Below are positions 24,967 through 34,933 of a stretch of 64,000 nucleotides of DNA, piece after piece. The notes below the pieces were generated by a model. The model saw nothing but the letters and a program-made list of their open reading frames with translations, searched no databases and was not told the DNA's origin. Each line of letters starts with the position of its first letter. The first letter of the stretch is position 1. The DNA is taken from NCBI RefSeq assembly GCF_026712205.1, contig NZ_JAPPUW010000010.1, forward strand, positions 1 to 64,000, given 5' to 3'. The translations under genes and the position numbers were made by a program. This DNA comes from Pelomonas aquatica (GTDB lineage: Bacteria > Pseudomonadota > Gammaproteobacteria > Burkholderiales > Burkholderiaceae_C).

Positions 24967-25498
24967 GGTGGACACGAGTCGCCCGCCGACATACCGGTAG
25001 CCCGACGCTGCGAGGTCAGGAATGGCGATGGGCCTCTTGAGCTTGTCCGAAACCATGCGCACCAGCTCCACCTTGCCGATATCCGAACCTGCTCTGAGGC
25101 GTAGGCGACGTAGCTGCTGCGGGTCTCGCCGGCTAGGGCGGCCATTCCGGCGCTGGGCTGGCCCACTGCGCCATGCATCTGCCAGCCACTGAAGCCGCCC
25201 ATGCCCAGCGACAGGAACACGGCTGCGGCGATCTGCCAGTTCCAGGGTTTCGGCCGGCGCTGGCCGCTCACCGTGGCGGACAGGTTCAAGCGCTGCGGGA
25301 TGGGTTCGCTGGCGACTGCGCCAGGCCGGAACGAAGGAACTGGCGCTGCGCAGCAAGGTCGGCGACGGTGGCCACCGTGTCGGAATTGCGGTTGAGGAAA
25401 TCCTGAACCTCCTGATGGTGGTCAGGTTCCAGCGCGTTGCCCACGAAGGCGTGCAGATCCTCCTCGACGACGGACGCCGGCGACTGCGACTTGCTCAT
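24943..25498 (-). pseudogene. Anti-sigma factor-like transmembrane regulator, frameshifted twice
   Basis: Three consecutive frames together spell one protein. Frame one from ATG 25498 (after GGAGG) encodes MSKSQSPASVVEEDLHAFVG and a cytoplasmic anti-sigma helical domain to about 25310. Frame two continues PIPQRLNLSATV and a membrane segment WQIAAAVFLSLGMGGFSGW, then SSYVAYASEQ near 25100. Frame three supplies VELVRMVSDKLKRPIAIPDL and SGYRYVGGRLVS. The order and motifs match transmembrane anti-sigma factors. No sigma gene is next to it. Either the gene is dead or the assembly has indels here. Confidence 0.7.
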
Positions 25499-25520
25499 CA
25501 GTTCATCCTCCGCAGCACCG

Positions 25521-25634
25521 GCTGACCTAAAGTCAACTGGCGATCGTGCAGCCTGGCCCTGTGCGCTCAGATATCTTGGCCCAGCTTGTACCGATGCTTC
25601 GCGATAGCGTCCATCGCAAAACTTGTCACCGGAG
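25521..25634 (-). repeat. Right copy of the 114-bp imperfect direct repeat
   Basis: This partner of 23581-23694 lies 1.94 kb away in the same orientation. On the minus strand it is just upstream of the ribosome site and start of the anti-sigma pseudogene. Its conserved blocks include AGATATCT, CTTGTACCGATGC and the 24-base identical end. Confidence 0.75.
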
Positions 25635-25916
25635 AACTTGACGCCATCTCCATAGGTCCATGCGACCTGCATACAGCTTGCGCCACGTTTCATGGGCGCC
25701 CGAACAAAACGTGCCAGAAAATGGTTTTTGACCCCGTCTGAGCCACCTGGAGCAATGCACAGAGATCGCCATTTATTGGTTGAATCAGGAACGCGATTCG
25801 TTGAACTTTCCACCTCGCAAGGAACTTGCCGGAGCCGGGGCCCTCGGACTGAAAGTTGTCCCTCCCCCAAAACGCCTGTTTGCCACAAATTCGCCACAAC
25901 GCGAAGAAAGGCAAGC

Positions 25917-26219
25917 ATGGCAAACATCCGCAAGAGGGGAGCGGGCTACCAAGCCCAGGTCCGTATTCGAGGCTTTCAGCCTCTCACTCACAGTTTCAAG
26001 ACCAAGGCCGACGCCGTCCAGTGGGCGAATGAGCGGGAGGCCGAGGTGCGCAGGGGCACCTACGTCGACACGCGCAGTCTGCGCGCCGAGTGGCTTCTGA
26101 CTGCGGTGGGAAGCAAGGGGGGGCACGGGGGGGAATCCGGCCCGTTCGCTCATCCTGTGCCCGCTGACATTTTTCGGCCAAACATCGCGATTCCCGATGG
26201 CGCGGATGCAGTGCTATAG
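25917..26219 (+). pseudogene. Tyrosine recombinase, N-terminal fragment
   Basis: ATG 25917 follows a GAAAGG ribosome site. The first 57 codons match the arm-binding start of phage/ICE integrases: MANIRKRGAGYQAQVRIRGF, then HSFKTKADAVQWANEREAEV and RRGTYVD. Past about 26090 the sequence loses similarity and has low-complexity Gly-rich codons. The catalytic domain is missing, so this is a remnant. Confidence 0.65.
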
Positions 26220-26367
26220 GTCTGCGACCAGAGCTTCGACGCCTGCGACCATTGCTCTGGCGTCTTGGTCCGAGTAGTCGTTCCACTTGCCGTGAGCAGC
26301 CTTGTTGCCAATATCGTGGCGGAAATCGTGGAATCGAAGGTCCTCGATGCCGGCTAACGATCCTTCT
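26214..26367 (-). pseudogene. Probable integrase-like C-terminal fragment
   Basis: A frame bounded upstream by a stop at 26368-26370 encodes about 50 residues ending at TAG 26214-26216. They include AGIEDLRFHDFRHDIGNKAA, which resembles the box II LxxHDLRH motif of tyrosine recombinases. There is no start codon context. It faces the N-terminal fragment at 25917 from the opposite strand, so two different integrases may have decayed here. Confidence 0.4.
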
Positions 26368-26392
26368 CAGCGGGTTCCATAGTATCGCTACG

Positions 26393-27319
26393 TCATACCA
26401 CTTCTACTCGCCGCGGGAGATCAGCGCCGCGCCGCGTACAGGTGATCGACGCCGCCGTGGATGCAAATTCGAGGGCGAGTCTCAACTGATCGCCGTCAAG
26501 CGATCCGACCGCTTCTATCGACAGCAGTGCGTGCTCCGAGAGCCAAGTGAGCAAGGCGGCCTGAAAGGTGTCTCCAGCGCCGACGGTATCGACGACGTCC
26601 ACCGGACGCGCGTCCACTTCGATCTCGGCAGCGTCGGTGAACCCGGCCACGCCGCTTCCCCCCTTGGTGACGATCACCAGGCGGCAGCCCGACCGCAACC
26701 ACCCGGCAGCGACCTCGTGGATCGCCACGCCGGGAAAAGCCAGATGCAAGTCTTCAGAGCTCACCTTGATGACGTGAGCCCTGCTCGCCATCCAGGTCGT
26801 CATCTCCTTCCACCGCTCGAGGTTCGGCTCGACGTTGAGGCGCAGATTGGGGTCGTAAGCAATCAGGCGCCGTCCTCGCTCGCGCTCGACCAGCAGGCGC
26901 TGCGCCGAGGCCACCGGCTCGACGACCGTCGCGTAGGAGCCGAAATGCAGCGCCCGGATGTCGTCGCCCAGGTCGGGAAGGTCATCGGCGGTGACCATGC
27001 GGTCCGCGCACCCCGTGCCGTAGAAGGCATAGGAAGCGGAACCGTCTGCCGCCAGCCCGACCAGGCCCAGCGTCGTGGGCGCGTCGACGAGCGGGCAATA
27101 ACCGATGTCGACATGCTCGGCCGTGAGGGCCTTGCGCAGGCGGTCTCCGAGGAAGCCCTTCGAGAGGCCGCCGAAGAAGGCCACCGGCTGACCCAGCCGC
27201 GCCAGGCCTATGGCGACGTTGAAGGGCGATCCGCCCACGCGTGCGTCGAGCACCACGCCCGAGGACGTCTCCTGCTCCGCGAAGACGTCCATCAGCGCTT
27301 CACCACAAACCAAGAACAT
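26393..27319 (-). CDS. PfkB-family sugar kinase, probable fructokinase
   Basis: ATG 27319 (MFLVCGEALMDVFAE), preceded by AAAGGG, gives 308 residues. PfkB features are the N-terminal GGSPFNVAIGLARLG, the lid-region FYGTGCADR, and the C-terminal GAGDTFQAALLTWL with the anion hole and catalytic Asp. It would phosphorylate fructose released by the GH32 hydrolase; the substrate is inferred from context. It is the last gene in the leftward fructan unit, 22 bases after the GH32 stop. No terminator was recognised. Confidence 0.88.
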   Translation of the reverse strand: MFLVCGEALMDVFAEQETSSGVVLDARVGGSPFNVAIGLARLGQPVAFFGGLSKGFLGDRLRKALTAEHVDIGYCPLVDAPTTLGLVGLAADGSASYAFYGTGCADRMVTADDLPDLGDDIRALHFGSYATVVEPVASAQRLLVERERGRRLIAYDPNLRLNVEPNLERWKEMTTWMASRAHVIKVSSEDLHLAFPGVAIHEVAAGWLRSGCRLVIVTKGGSGVAGFTDAAEIEVDARPVDVVDTVGAGDTFQAALLTWLSEHALLSIEAVGSLDGDQLRLALEFASTAASITCTRRGADLPRRVEVV

Positions 27320-27341
27320 CGTTGAACCCTTTCTGGTGGAG

Positions 27342-29431
27342 TCAGGCGCCTGCCCGGTACATGGTGCCGCCGACGGCACAGACTTCGAGGAGCCCGATGC
27401 GCGGGTCTTCGGCGCCATGGAAGAAGCCCAGGGCCACGTCGGCCGGGTCGCAGTAGACGAGGTCGGAGATGGCGACCAGGCCGTAGTCGGCGAACACCTC
27501 CAGCGTGCTGCCGTCGACCCAGATCTCCAGGCTGAGCTCATCGGAGGTCAGCAAGCGCGGCGCCGTGTGCCGTTCGGACTGGCCGGCGAACAGGGGGGAA
27601 GCCGTCGTGCGGTCGATGAAGAACGATTCGGACGCCGGGTCGAACCCGACCTTGATCGCGCCGGCCGCACCCTTGAACAGTTCCACGCCGATGGCCGCGC
27701 CGACCGCCGCTCGCGACAAGCGCAGCCTCACCCGCAGTTGACGGCCGACTGGCGCGCTGCCGGCCAGTGTTGCGGCCACCTGGCTGGCCGGCGCATCGGC
27801 CGCGCGCTGCAGCGGTATCGGATTGACCAGCGCCTTCGCCTCTTCCACGACGGTCTGGCACAGGCGCAGGCCTCGGGGCGTGGCCGCGAGGCTCAGCTCG
27901 CGCGGCAACGACTGCTGGCCGCGCCACGGCTGCGTGGGAAGCACCCTCGCGTAGTCCCAGTTGCTCATCCAGCCGAGCCACACCACGCGGCCAGCCGGCA
28001 TGTTGGCGAACGTGATCGGCGCATAGAAGTCGCGCCCGTGGTCGGCCCAGAGCGTGATCTCGGCATTGCCGGGCTGGCGTATCGGCCGGTCCGTCATGAC
28101 GATGTGGTCGACGCTGATGTGCCCCCATCCCCCGGTCGCTTCGTCGACGATGCGCAGTTGCGCGCCCAGCCCGATGAGGGTCGCCACGTCCCACGACATC
28201 CATTTCAGGATCTCGGTGTCGTCACCTGAGGCCTGTTGAAGCACCTGCCCGCCGATGACCAGCTCGATGCGCGTCGCGTGGCTGCGCCCACCCGCGATCT
28301 GGAAGCACAGGGAGGGCTTCGTGATGGTGAACACCGGCGACGTCAACGTCCCCGTGCTGCCGTCGCCCCCATGAAACGACGAAGCGAAGCCGCGGCCCAG
28401 GAAGCCGCCCACATGCTGCTGCCCCGCCAGCGAACCGCCGGCAGGTCCGCTGCCGAACGCCGTGCCGCTGACCTGCCACCCTGCTGGGAAGCGATCACCT
28501 TCGAAGTCGGCCACCAGGTCGCCTGGCGGCGGCGTGACGGCATCCACGGTGTCGCTGGCATCGGCCTTGAAGCTCGTGCCGTCGAAGTCGCCGACGAAGT
28601 ACTGGACGCCGCTGCCGCCCCAGATGGAGCCGAGGTTGACCGAGACGACCAGCACCCAGCGCTTCAAGCCGGGTGCGCCCACCACCGGCAGCTCGAACAG
28701 CTCCGGCACCTCCCAGATGTTGTTCGCGGCCGAGCCGGCCGGCCCGAAGGTCGACACCTTGCTCCAGTGCTTCAGGTCGGCCGAGGTGTAGAACCAGACC
28801 TCCTGGCGCAGGGCCGCCACGACCAGCATCACCCAGCGACGCGTCGGCTCGTGCCAGAACACCTTGGGGTCGCGGAACTCGGTGGATCCGATGTCGATGA
28901 TCGGGTTGCCGGCGTAGGGCACATAGGTTCGCCCGCGATCGAGGCTGTAGGCGAGGTGCTGCGATTGGATCTTCGTCGTCGGGTCGAAGCCGGTGAAGAA
29001 GGCGATCAGCGCCGGGGTGGAAGAACCCGCAGGCGCGAAGCCGCCCGTGTTGTCGTGGTCCACCACGACGCAGCCAGAGAAGGCCATGACGTGCTCGGTC
29101 GCGGCAATTGCCACGGGCTGCTCTCGCCAGGAGACCAGGTCGGTGCTGAGGGCGTGGCCCCAGCTGATGTTGCCCCACTGCGCGTCGAAAGGGTTGTACT
29201 GGTAGTACAGGTGGTACTCGCCGTCGAGCAGGACCAGCCCGTTCGGGTCGTTCATCCAGTTGCGCTGCGGGCTGTAGTGGAAGCGGGGGCGCCAGGCTTC
29301 CGACTCCGAGAGCGGGGGCCGAGGTGTCGGTGCGGGGGGATTCACGATGGGTGGTGTCTCAGGAGAGTGGGTGGACGCGCCGCCGCCACAACCGGCAAGC
29401 GCCAAGGTGCCAAGGTAGAAGACGCGCCGGG

Positions 29432-29438
<7 letters not shown>
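27342..29438 (-). CDS. GH32 fructan/sucrose hydrolase with an inserted jelly-roll domain, exported lipoprotein
   Basis: The 698-residue enzyme starts with a twin-arginine-like lipoprotein signal (LTRRVFYLGTLALAGC). The GH32 five-blade domain shows the nucleophile Asp64 (WMNDPNG), transition-state Asp190 (FRDP) and acid/base Glu243 (WEVPEL, a variant of the ECP motif). Residues about 306-452 interrupt the propeller with a beta domain (STGTLTSPVFTITKPSLCFQ, SWDVATLIGLGAQLRIVDEA). The catalytic fold then resumes with DFYAPITFANMPAGRVVWLG. A C-terminal beta sandwich (about 530-698) completes the protein. It should release fructose from levan, inulin or sucrose at the cell envelope. It overlaps the ATPase gene by seven bases. 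Confidence 0.93.
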
Positions 29439-30487
<1,049 letters not shown>

Positions 30488-30512
30488 GGTGAAACTGGGA
30501 ACAGTCCGCGGT

Positions 30513-30530
30513 GGCTACCGATAGACATAG
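30513..30530. promoter_or_regulatory. Third LacI-type operator-like site, upstream of the ATPase gene
   Basis: GGCTACCGATAGACATAG is the reverse complement of the type TGTCTATCGGTAGCC. It shares the TATCGRTAG core with the two sites in front of the lacI-like gene. It lies 26-43 bases upstream of the ATPase start. Confidence 0.55.
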
Positions 30531-30566
30531 AACGTCAAAAAAAGGACCGGTTGGCGTCGGGGGAGA

Positions 30567-31451
30567 TCAGCCCTTGATACCGGCGCCCACAACTGATCGG
30601 ATGAAGTGCTTCTGGAACGCCAGGAAGAAGAGCAGCACCGGCAGGGTGATCAGCGAGGCGTAGGCCATGATCTCGCCCCACTGCGTCGTGCGGCCGTAGA
30701 ACTGCTGCAGCCCCACCATCACGGTGCGCGCCTGTGAGGTGTGAACCGTCATCACCGGCCAGAGGTACTGGTTCCACATGCCCAGGAACAGGATGATCGC
30801 GGCCGTCACGATGACGGGCTTGCACACCGGCAGCACCACGCGCAGGTAGATCGTCAGCGCGCCGGCGCCGTCCATGCGCGCCGCCTCCAGCAGCTCGTCG
30901 GGCACGTCCTTGAAGAACTGGTAGAACAGGAACACGCAGAACGCGTTCGCCAGGAAGGGCATGAACTGCACGTGCAGGGTGTCCAGCCACCCCACGACGA
31001 CGGCACCGGTGGCGATGTCGATCCAGGGCAGCTTGGACACGATGAGCAGCAGCGGGATCGCCAGGACCTCGAACGGCACGATGAGCAGGCCGATCACGAG
31101 GGCCAGCGCCAGGCCCTGGCCGCGCCACTTCAGCTTGGCCAACGCGAACGCGGCCGCGCTGTTGATGAAGATGCCCGCGACGACGGTGACCAGCGACACC
31201 ACGCCCGAGTTGAAGAGGTAGGAGCCGATGGAGCCCTTCTCGAACATCGCGCGGTAGTTATCGAGCGTCCAGCTGGCGTCGGGGATCAGCGCGGTCGGGC
31301 TGCCCAGGTCGGCGAAGATCGTCTCGCTCGGCTTGAAGCCGGCGGCGAACATGAACAGCATCGGGTAGGCGAACACGACGCCGGCCAGCACCATCAACGC
31401 GACATGCAGCAGCCGACCGGCCACCCGCGCCCCTTCGGCGGATCGGCTCAT
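30567..31451 (-). CDS. Sugar ABC transporter permease, MalG type
   Basis: From ATG 31451 (MSRSAEGARVAGRLLHVALM) the protein has 294 residues and six hydrophobic segments. The EAA loop reads DELLEAARMDGAGALTIYLR VVLP across the fourth cytoplasmic turn. Its start overlaps the stop of the MalF-type gene by four bases. It forms the inner-membrane channel with that protein. Confidence 0.92.
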   Translation of the reverse strand: MSRSAEGARVAGRLLHVALMVLAGVVFAYPMLFMFAAGFKPSETIFADLGSPTALIPDASWTLDNYRAMFEKGSIGSYLFNSGVVSLVTVVAGIFINSAAAFALAKLKWRGQGLALALVIGLLIVPFEVLAIPLLLIVSKLPWIDIATGAVVVGWLDTLHVQFMPFLANAFCVFLFYQFFKDVPDELLEAARMDGAGALTIYLRVVLPVCKPVIVTAAIILFLGMWNQYLWPVMTVHTSQARTVMVGLQQFYGRTTQWGEIMAYASLITLPVLLFFLAFQKHFIRSVVGAGIKG

Positions 31452-32506
31452 GATCCCAACCTTTCCATGACCTTCTTCTGACCGAAGGAGAACAGCAGCA
31501 CGAACAGGAAGAAGAACAGCGTCATCGCGGAGCCGTAGGCAATGTCCTGTTCCCTGAAGCCGACGCGGACCGCGTGGAAGATGATGGTGCTGGTCGAGTC
31601 GCGCGGCCCGCCGCCCGTGAGGACATCGACCTGCGTGAACAGGCCGAAGGCCATGATGGTGGTCGACAGCATGACGAACACCAGCGTGCGCCTCAGGCCG
31701 GGCAGCGTGATGTAGATGAACTTCTGCCAGGCGTTGGCGCCCATGACGCTTGCCGCCTCGTACTGGTCGTTCGAGATGCCCTGCAGGCCGGACAGGAAGA
31801 TCAGCATCTGGAAGCCGGCCCCCTGCCACGCGGACATGATAGCGATGGACAGCATGGCCAGCCGCGGGTCGCCGAGCCAGTCGGGCTGCGCGGCGTCCTC
31901 GCCGAAAAGGGCACGCAGTACCTGGTTCAACAGCCCGGCGTCCGTGTGCAGGATCAGGCCCCAGATCGCCGAGACGACGACCATGGACGTCACGACCGGC
32001 GAGAAGAACACCGTCCTCAGACCGACGCGACCGCGGAACTTCTGGTTCACCCACAGCGCCATCGCGAAGGCCAGGCCGCATTGCAGCGGCACGACCAGCA
32101 GCGCGAACAGGAAGGTGTTCGCGATGGAGCGCAGGAACTGCGGATCACGGGCGCCGATCAGGTAGTGCGAGCCCGCCAGCCGGATGTCGGTGAGGTACTG
32201 GAAGCCTTCGAACGCCGCGGGCTCGGCCCGCTTGAGCTGGCGCCACTGGCGCGAGGGATTCAGCGGCTGCACGTCCGCCTCCGAAGGAGCGTCGACGAGC
32301 TTGAAGGAGAACATCCGGGCGTAGTTGTCGAGGCCGACCCACTCCACCTTGTCCGCCTGCAGCAGCTTGACGTTGGTGAAGCTGAAGCACACCGCCATGA
32401 TGAACGGCAGCACGACGAAGCCGGCGAACAGCAGCATCGCAGGGCCGAGGAGCGTAGCCACCTCGCCCCAGCGGGCGTGGCCGAAGTGTTGGGTATCAGA
32501 AGCCAT
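31448..32506 (-). CDS. Sugar ABC transporter permease, MalF type
   Basis: The 352-residue membrane protein has a hydrophobic N-terminal helix (LLGPAMLLFAGFVVLPFIMA) and a periplasmic insertion (about 60-120). Further helices carry the EAA motif (YEAASVMGANAWQKFIYITL). The inserted loop before the second helix is characteristic of CUT1-family MalF-type subunits. It overlaps the binding-protein gene by 11 bases and the MalG-type gene by four. Confidence 0.92.
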   Translation of the reverse strand: MASDTQHFGHARWGEVATLLGPAMLLFAGFVVLPFIMAVCFSFTNVKLLQADKVEWVGLDNYARMFSFKLVDAPSEADVQPLNPSRQWRQLKRAEPAAFEGFQYLTDIRLAGSHYLIGARDPQFLRSIANTFLFALLVVPLQCGLAFAMALWVNQKFRGRVGLRTVFFSPVVTSMVVVSAIWGLILHTDAGLLNQVLRALFGEDAAQPDWLGDPRLAMLSIAIMSAWQGAGFQMLIFLSGLQGISNDQYEAASVMGANAWQKFIYITLPGLRRTLVFVMLSTTIMAFGLFTQVDVLTGGGPRDSTSTIIFHAVRVGFREQDIAYGSAMTLFFFLFVLLFSFGQKKVMERLGS

Positions 32507-33734
32507 AGTCGCGGTTTCGCTTCAGGTCCTGCTGGATGGCCTCGACGGCGCGATCCAGCGCTTCGGCCGCATCGCCGCCTTCGCGGACTTCCTTCATCGC
32601 ACGCTCGAAGCTGCTGCTGATGAGGGGATAGGCCGGCGTCTCCGGGCGCAGCACGCCGAACTGGCGCGCGAACTCGAAGTAGTCCCGGCCAAAGCCGCCG
32701 ACGCGGTACATCGGCGTGGCGTCGGCCGCGGCCTCGCTGGTCGGCATCAAACCGGTCTCGATGGAGAACCGGGCGATCTCGTCCGTGCTGATCAGATGCT
32801 CGATGAACTGTCGCGCGCCGTCGGGATGGGGGCAGCTGCTCGAGACCGCCCATTGCCAGGAGCCGGCGCCGATGCGGGGCTTGTCGCCGAAGGCCGGCGG
32901 CGGCAGCACGGCCAGGTCGTCGTTGAACCTCCTGCGGTACTCGTTGTCCGCCCAGGAGCCGTTGTAGTTGAAGACGGCGCGGCCGCTGAGGAAGGCCTGC
33001 TCATCGACCGGCCGGCGTGACGCCAAGCGCTCATCGAACAGGCTGCGGTAGTAATCCAGCACCGCCAGCGCCTTGTCGCTGTTCAGGACGCCGTCCACCA
33101 CCTTGAAGTTCCGGCGGTCGATCAGGTCGGCGCCGGCGCTCTGCAGCCAGGGGGAGAAGGCGTACGTCACCCATTCGCCGTTGCGCTGACCGTTGAGATC
33201 CAGGGGGTACCTCACGCCTTGCTTCTTGAGGCGGCGCAGGATCTCGCGGAACTCGTCGGCCGAGTAGGGTTGGTCCAGCGTGGCCGCGCGTATCCCGTAC
33301 TTCACCAGTTCGCTCTTGCGGGCGAACAAGGCCAGCGCGACGTCGAACTGGCCAACCGCGTACAGATTGCCCTTGAGCGTCGAACGGCCGCCGGCGATCA
33401 GCTTGTCGGCGCCCGCAGGCCGCAGCTGCCCCTCCAGCGCCTGGATGTGCCCGGCCCACGCGAAGTTGGGGACCGAGGGCTGATCGAGGTCGAGCACGCA
33501 GGGCAGCTTCTTCGTCATCGCCGCGGCAACCACGGCCTGCTGGTAGGACCCCTGCGGCAGGGTCTCGACGACCACATGCCAGCGGTTCTGCTTGCGGTTG
33601 AAGCGCTCCACGGCGTGGGCGCTGGCGACCATCTCGCTGTCGCCGGTTTCATGGCGCCAGACGTGCAGTTCCAGAGGGACTGCCAGGGCGGCGCCAGCGG
33701 CCAGGAACAAGGCCGCCGGGATGGACCACTTCAC
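32496..33734 (-). CDS. Extracellular solute-binding protein of a sugar ABC transporter
   Basis: The 412-residue protein has a signal peptide (MKWSIPAALFLAAGAALAVP). The cluster-B (PF01547-like) binding-protein fold shows LHVWRHETGDSEMVASAHAV at the start and AVFNYNGSWADNEYRRRFND, WQWAVSSSCPHPDGARQFIE later. It captures the sugar in the periplasm for the two permeases. The ligand is probably fructose, sucrose or short fructo-oligosaccharide, judging from the GH32 and kinase genes. It overlaps the lacI-like stop by four bases. Confidence 0.9.
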   Translation of the reverse strand: MKWSIPAALFLAAGAALAVPLELHVWRHETGDSEMVASAHAVERFNRKQNRWHVVVETLPQGSYQQAVVAAAMTKKLPCVLDLDQPSVPNFAWAGHIQALEGQLRPAGADKLIAGGRSTLKGNLYAVGQFDVALALFARKSELVKYGIRAATLDQPYSADEFREILRRLKKQGVRYPLDLNGQRNGEWVTYAFSPWLQSAGADLIDRRNFKVVDGVLNSDKALAVLDYYRSLFDERLASRRPVDEQAFLSGRAVFNYNGSWADNEYRRRFNDDLAVLPPPAFGDKPRIGAGSWQWAVSSSCPHPDGARQFIEHLISTDEIARFSIETGLMPTSEAAADATPMYRVGGFGRDYFEFARQFGVLRPETPAYPLISSSFERAMKEVREGGDAAEALDRAVEAIQQDLKRNRDYGF

Positions 33735-34759
33735 CGTCGCCCCCCGCTCGCCACGCCCGCCACCGATGCCCGCGTTTGAACATCACAGCGCTCCTTGACC
33801 TTGCCGGTCTGCGACGGATCGCAGGCCAGCTGCGCGGCACGCATGCCCATCTGCAGGTACGGCAGCCGCACGCTCGTGAGCGGCGGGTCGGTGGCGTGCA
33901 CCAGCATCGGGTGATCGTCGAAGCCGAGCACGGACACTTGATCGGGCACGGCGATCTGGCGCTTGTGCAGGCACTGGATGATGCGCGCGGCCATCTTGTC
34001 GTTGCCGGCCACCATGGCCGTGGGCTTGTGCACGCGCAGCACCTCGCTGACCAGCGCATCGATTGCGGCGAACTCGTCGTCGGGGCTGCCGCCCTGGGAT
34101 CCCTGGACGAAGATCGGCTCGGGGGCGCCGTGGTCCTTGGCAGCCTTGAGATAGCCCTTGTGGCGCAGCTGGGTGGCACGCATGTCGGGATACAGCTCGA
34201 AGACCACGACCCGCTTGTGCTTGAGCTCATACAGGTGCGCCAGCCCTTCGCGCGCGCCCTGCTCGTCGTCGGGGACGACGGCCGGAAACTCGCCGCGCGG
34301 CGCGTAGCAGTTCAGCAGGACCATCCGCAGGTCGTCGGCGCGCTCCAGCAGCGCCGCGTCTATCGGTCGGTGGAAGTGGGTCGCGAAGATCAGCGCATCG
34401 ACGCGGTGCTCGATCAGCTCGTCGATGAGGGAGGGGATGTCTTCATCCGACCCGCCGCTTTCCGCGATCAGCAGCCGCTTGCCCTGCTGCTTGGCCGCGA
34501 GCTGCAGGCCCTTGATCAGCTCGAAGGAGTCCGGGCTGGTGGTGATGCGGTCCGAGACGACGCCGATCAGGTTGGTCTTGACGCCTTTCAACGAGCGCGC
34601 GGCGATCGAGGGCCGGTACTTGAGCGCCTGCATGGCACCCACGATCAACGCCGACGTCTTCGTCGAGACGCAGTTGGGATCGTTGAGGTAGCGGGACACC
34701 GTCCTCACCGACACATTGGCAGCGGCGGCAACCTCGTATATCGTGGCCGAAGAAGTCAT
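33731..34759 (-). CDS. LacI-family transcriptional repressor of the fructan locus
   Basis: The 342-residue protein has the LacI helix-turn-helix at 7-30 (IYEVAAAANVSVRTVSRYLN) with hinge helix sequence YRPSIAARSLKGVKT. A periplasmic-binding-like effector domain follows (NLIGVVSDRITTSPDSFELI, ALIFATHFHRP). It is the first gene of the transport operon, and its own upstream region carries two operator-like palindromes, so it is probably autoregulated. The effector is likely a sugar or sugar phosphate, unidentified. Confidence 0.93.
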   Translation of the reverse strand: MTSSATIYEVAAAANVSVRTVSRYLNDPNCVSTKTSALIVGAMQALKYRPSIAARSLKGVKTNLIGVVSDRITTSPDSFELIKGLQLAAKQQGKRLLIAESGGSDEDIPSLIDELIEHRVDALIFATHFHRPIDAALLERADDLRMVLLNCYAPRGEFPAVVPDDEQGAREGLAHLYELKHKRVVVFELYPDMRATQLRHKGYLKAAKDHGAPEPIFVQGSQGGSPDDEFAAIDALVSEVLRVHKPTAMVAGNDKMAARIIQCLHKRQIAVPDQVSVLGFDDHPMLVHATDPPLTSVRLPYLQMGMRAAQLACDPSQTGKVKERCDVQTRASVAGVASGGRR

Positions 34760-34784
34760 GTCTCCATCATTCTATTGAGAAAAT

Positions 34785-34816
34785 GGCCATCGGTAGCCAT
34801 TTGTCTATCGATAGTA
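34785..34816. promoter_or_regulatory. Tandem LacI-type operators upstream of the repressor gene
   Basis: CTATCGATAG (34805-34814) is a perfect 10-base palindrome within TGTCTATCGATAGTAA. An adjacent CCATCGGTAGCC (34787-34798) is a variant of the same site. Both match the core TATCGRTAG seen again at 30513-30530. They lie 26-57 bases upstream of the repressor start. Confidence 0.65.
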
Positions 34817-34860
34817 ATTCTTCTACTCTGAGCTGTTGCGCGGGTTTACCCGCAAGCTCA

Positions 34861-34887
34861 ACGAAAAGGCGCCCTTGCGGCGCCTCT
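34861..34887 (-). terminator. Intrinsic terminator after the surface lipoprotein gene
   Basis: On the minus strand a perfect seven-base-pair stem (AGGCGCC and GGCGCCT, loop of five) is followed by TTTTCGTT. It sits about 50 bases after the lipoprotein stop and separates that transcript from the repressor operon. Confidence 0.7.
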
Positions 34888-34933
34888 GCGATGACTCGCG
34901 AGGCAGGCGACACGCCCGCCCCGCCCTCACTCG

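Noticed and set aside
34784-34933. Further gene between lacI and the lipoprotein gene
   Set aside because: The stretch holds the operators and an intrinsic terminator; no coding signal is seen.
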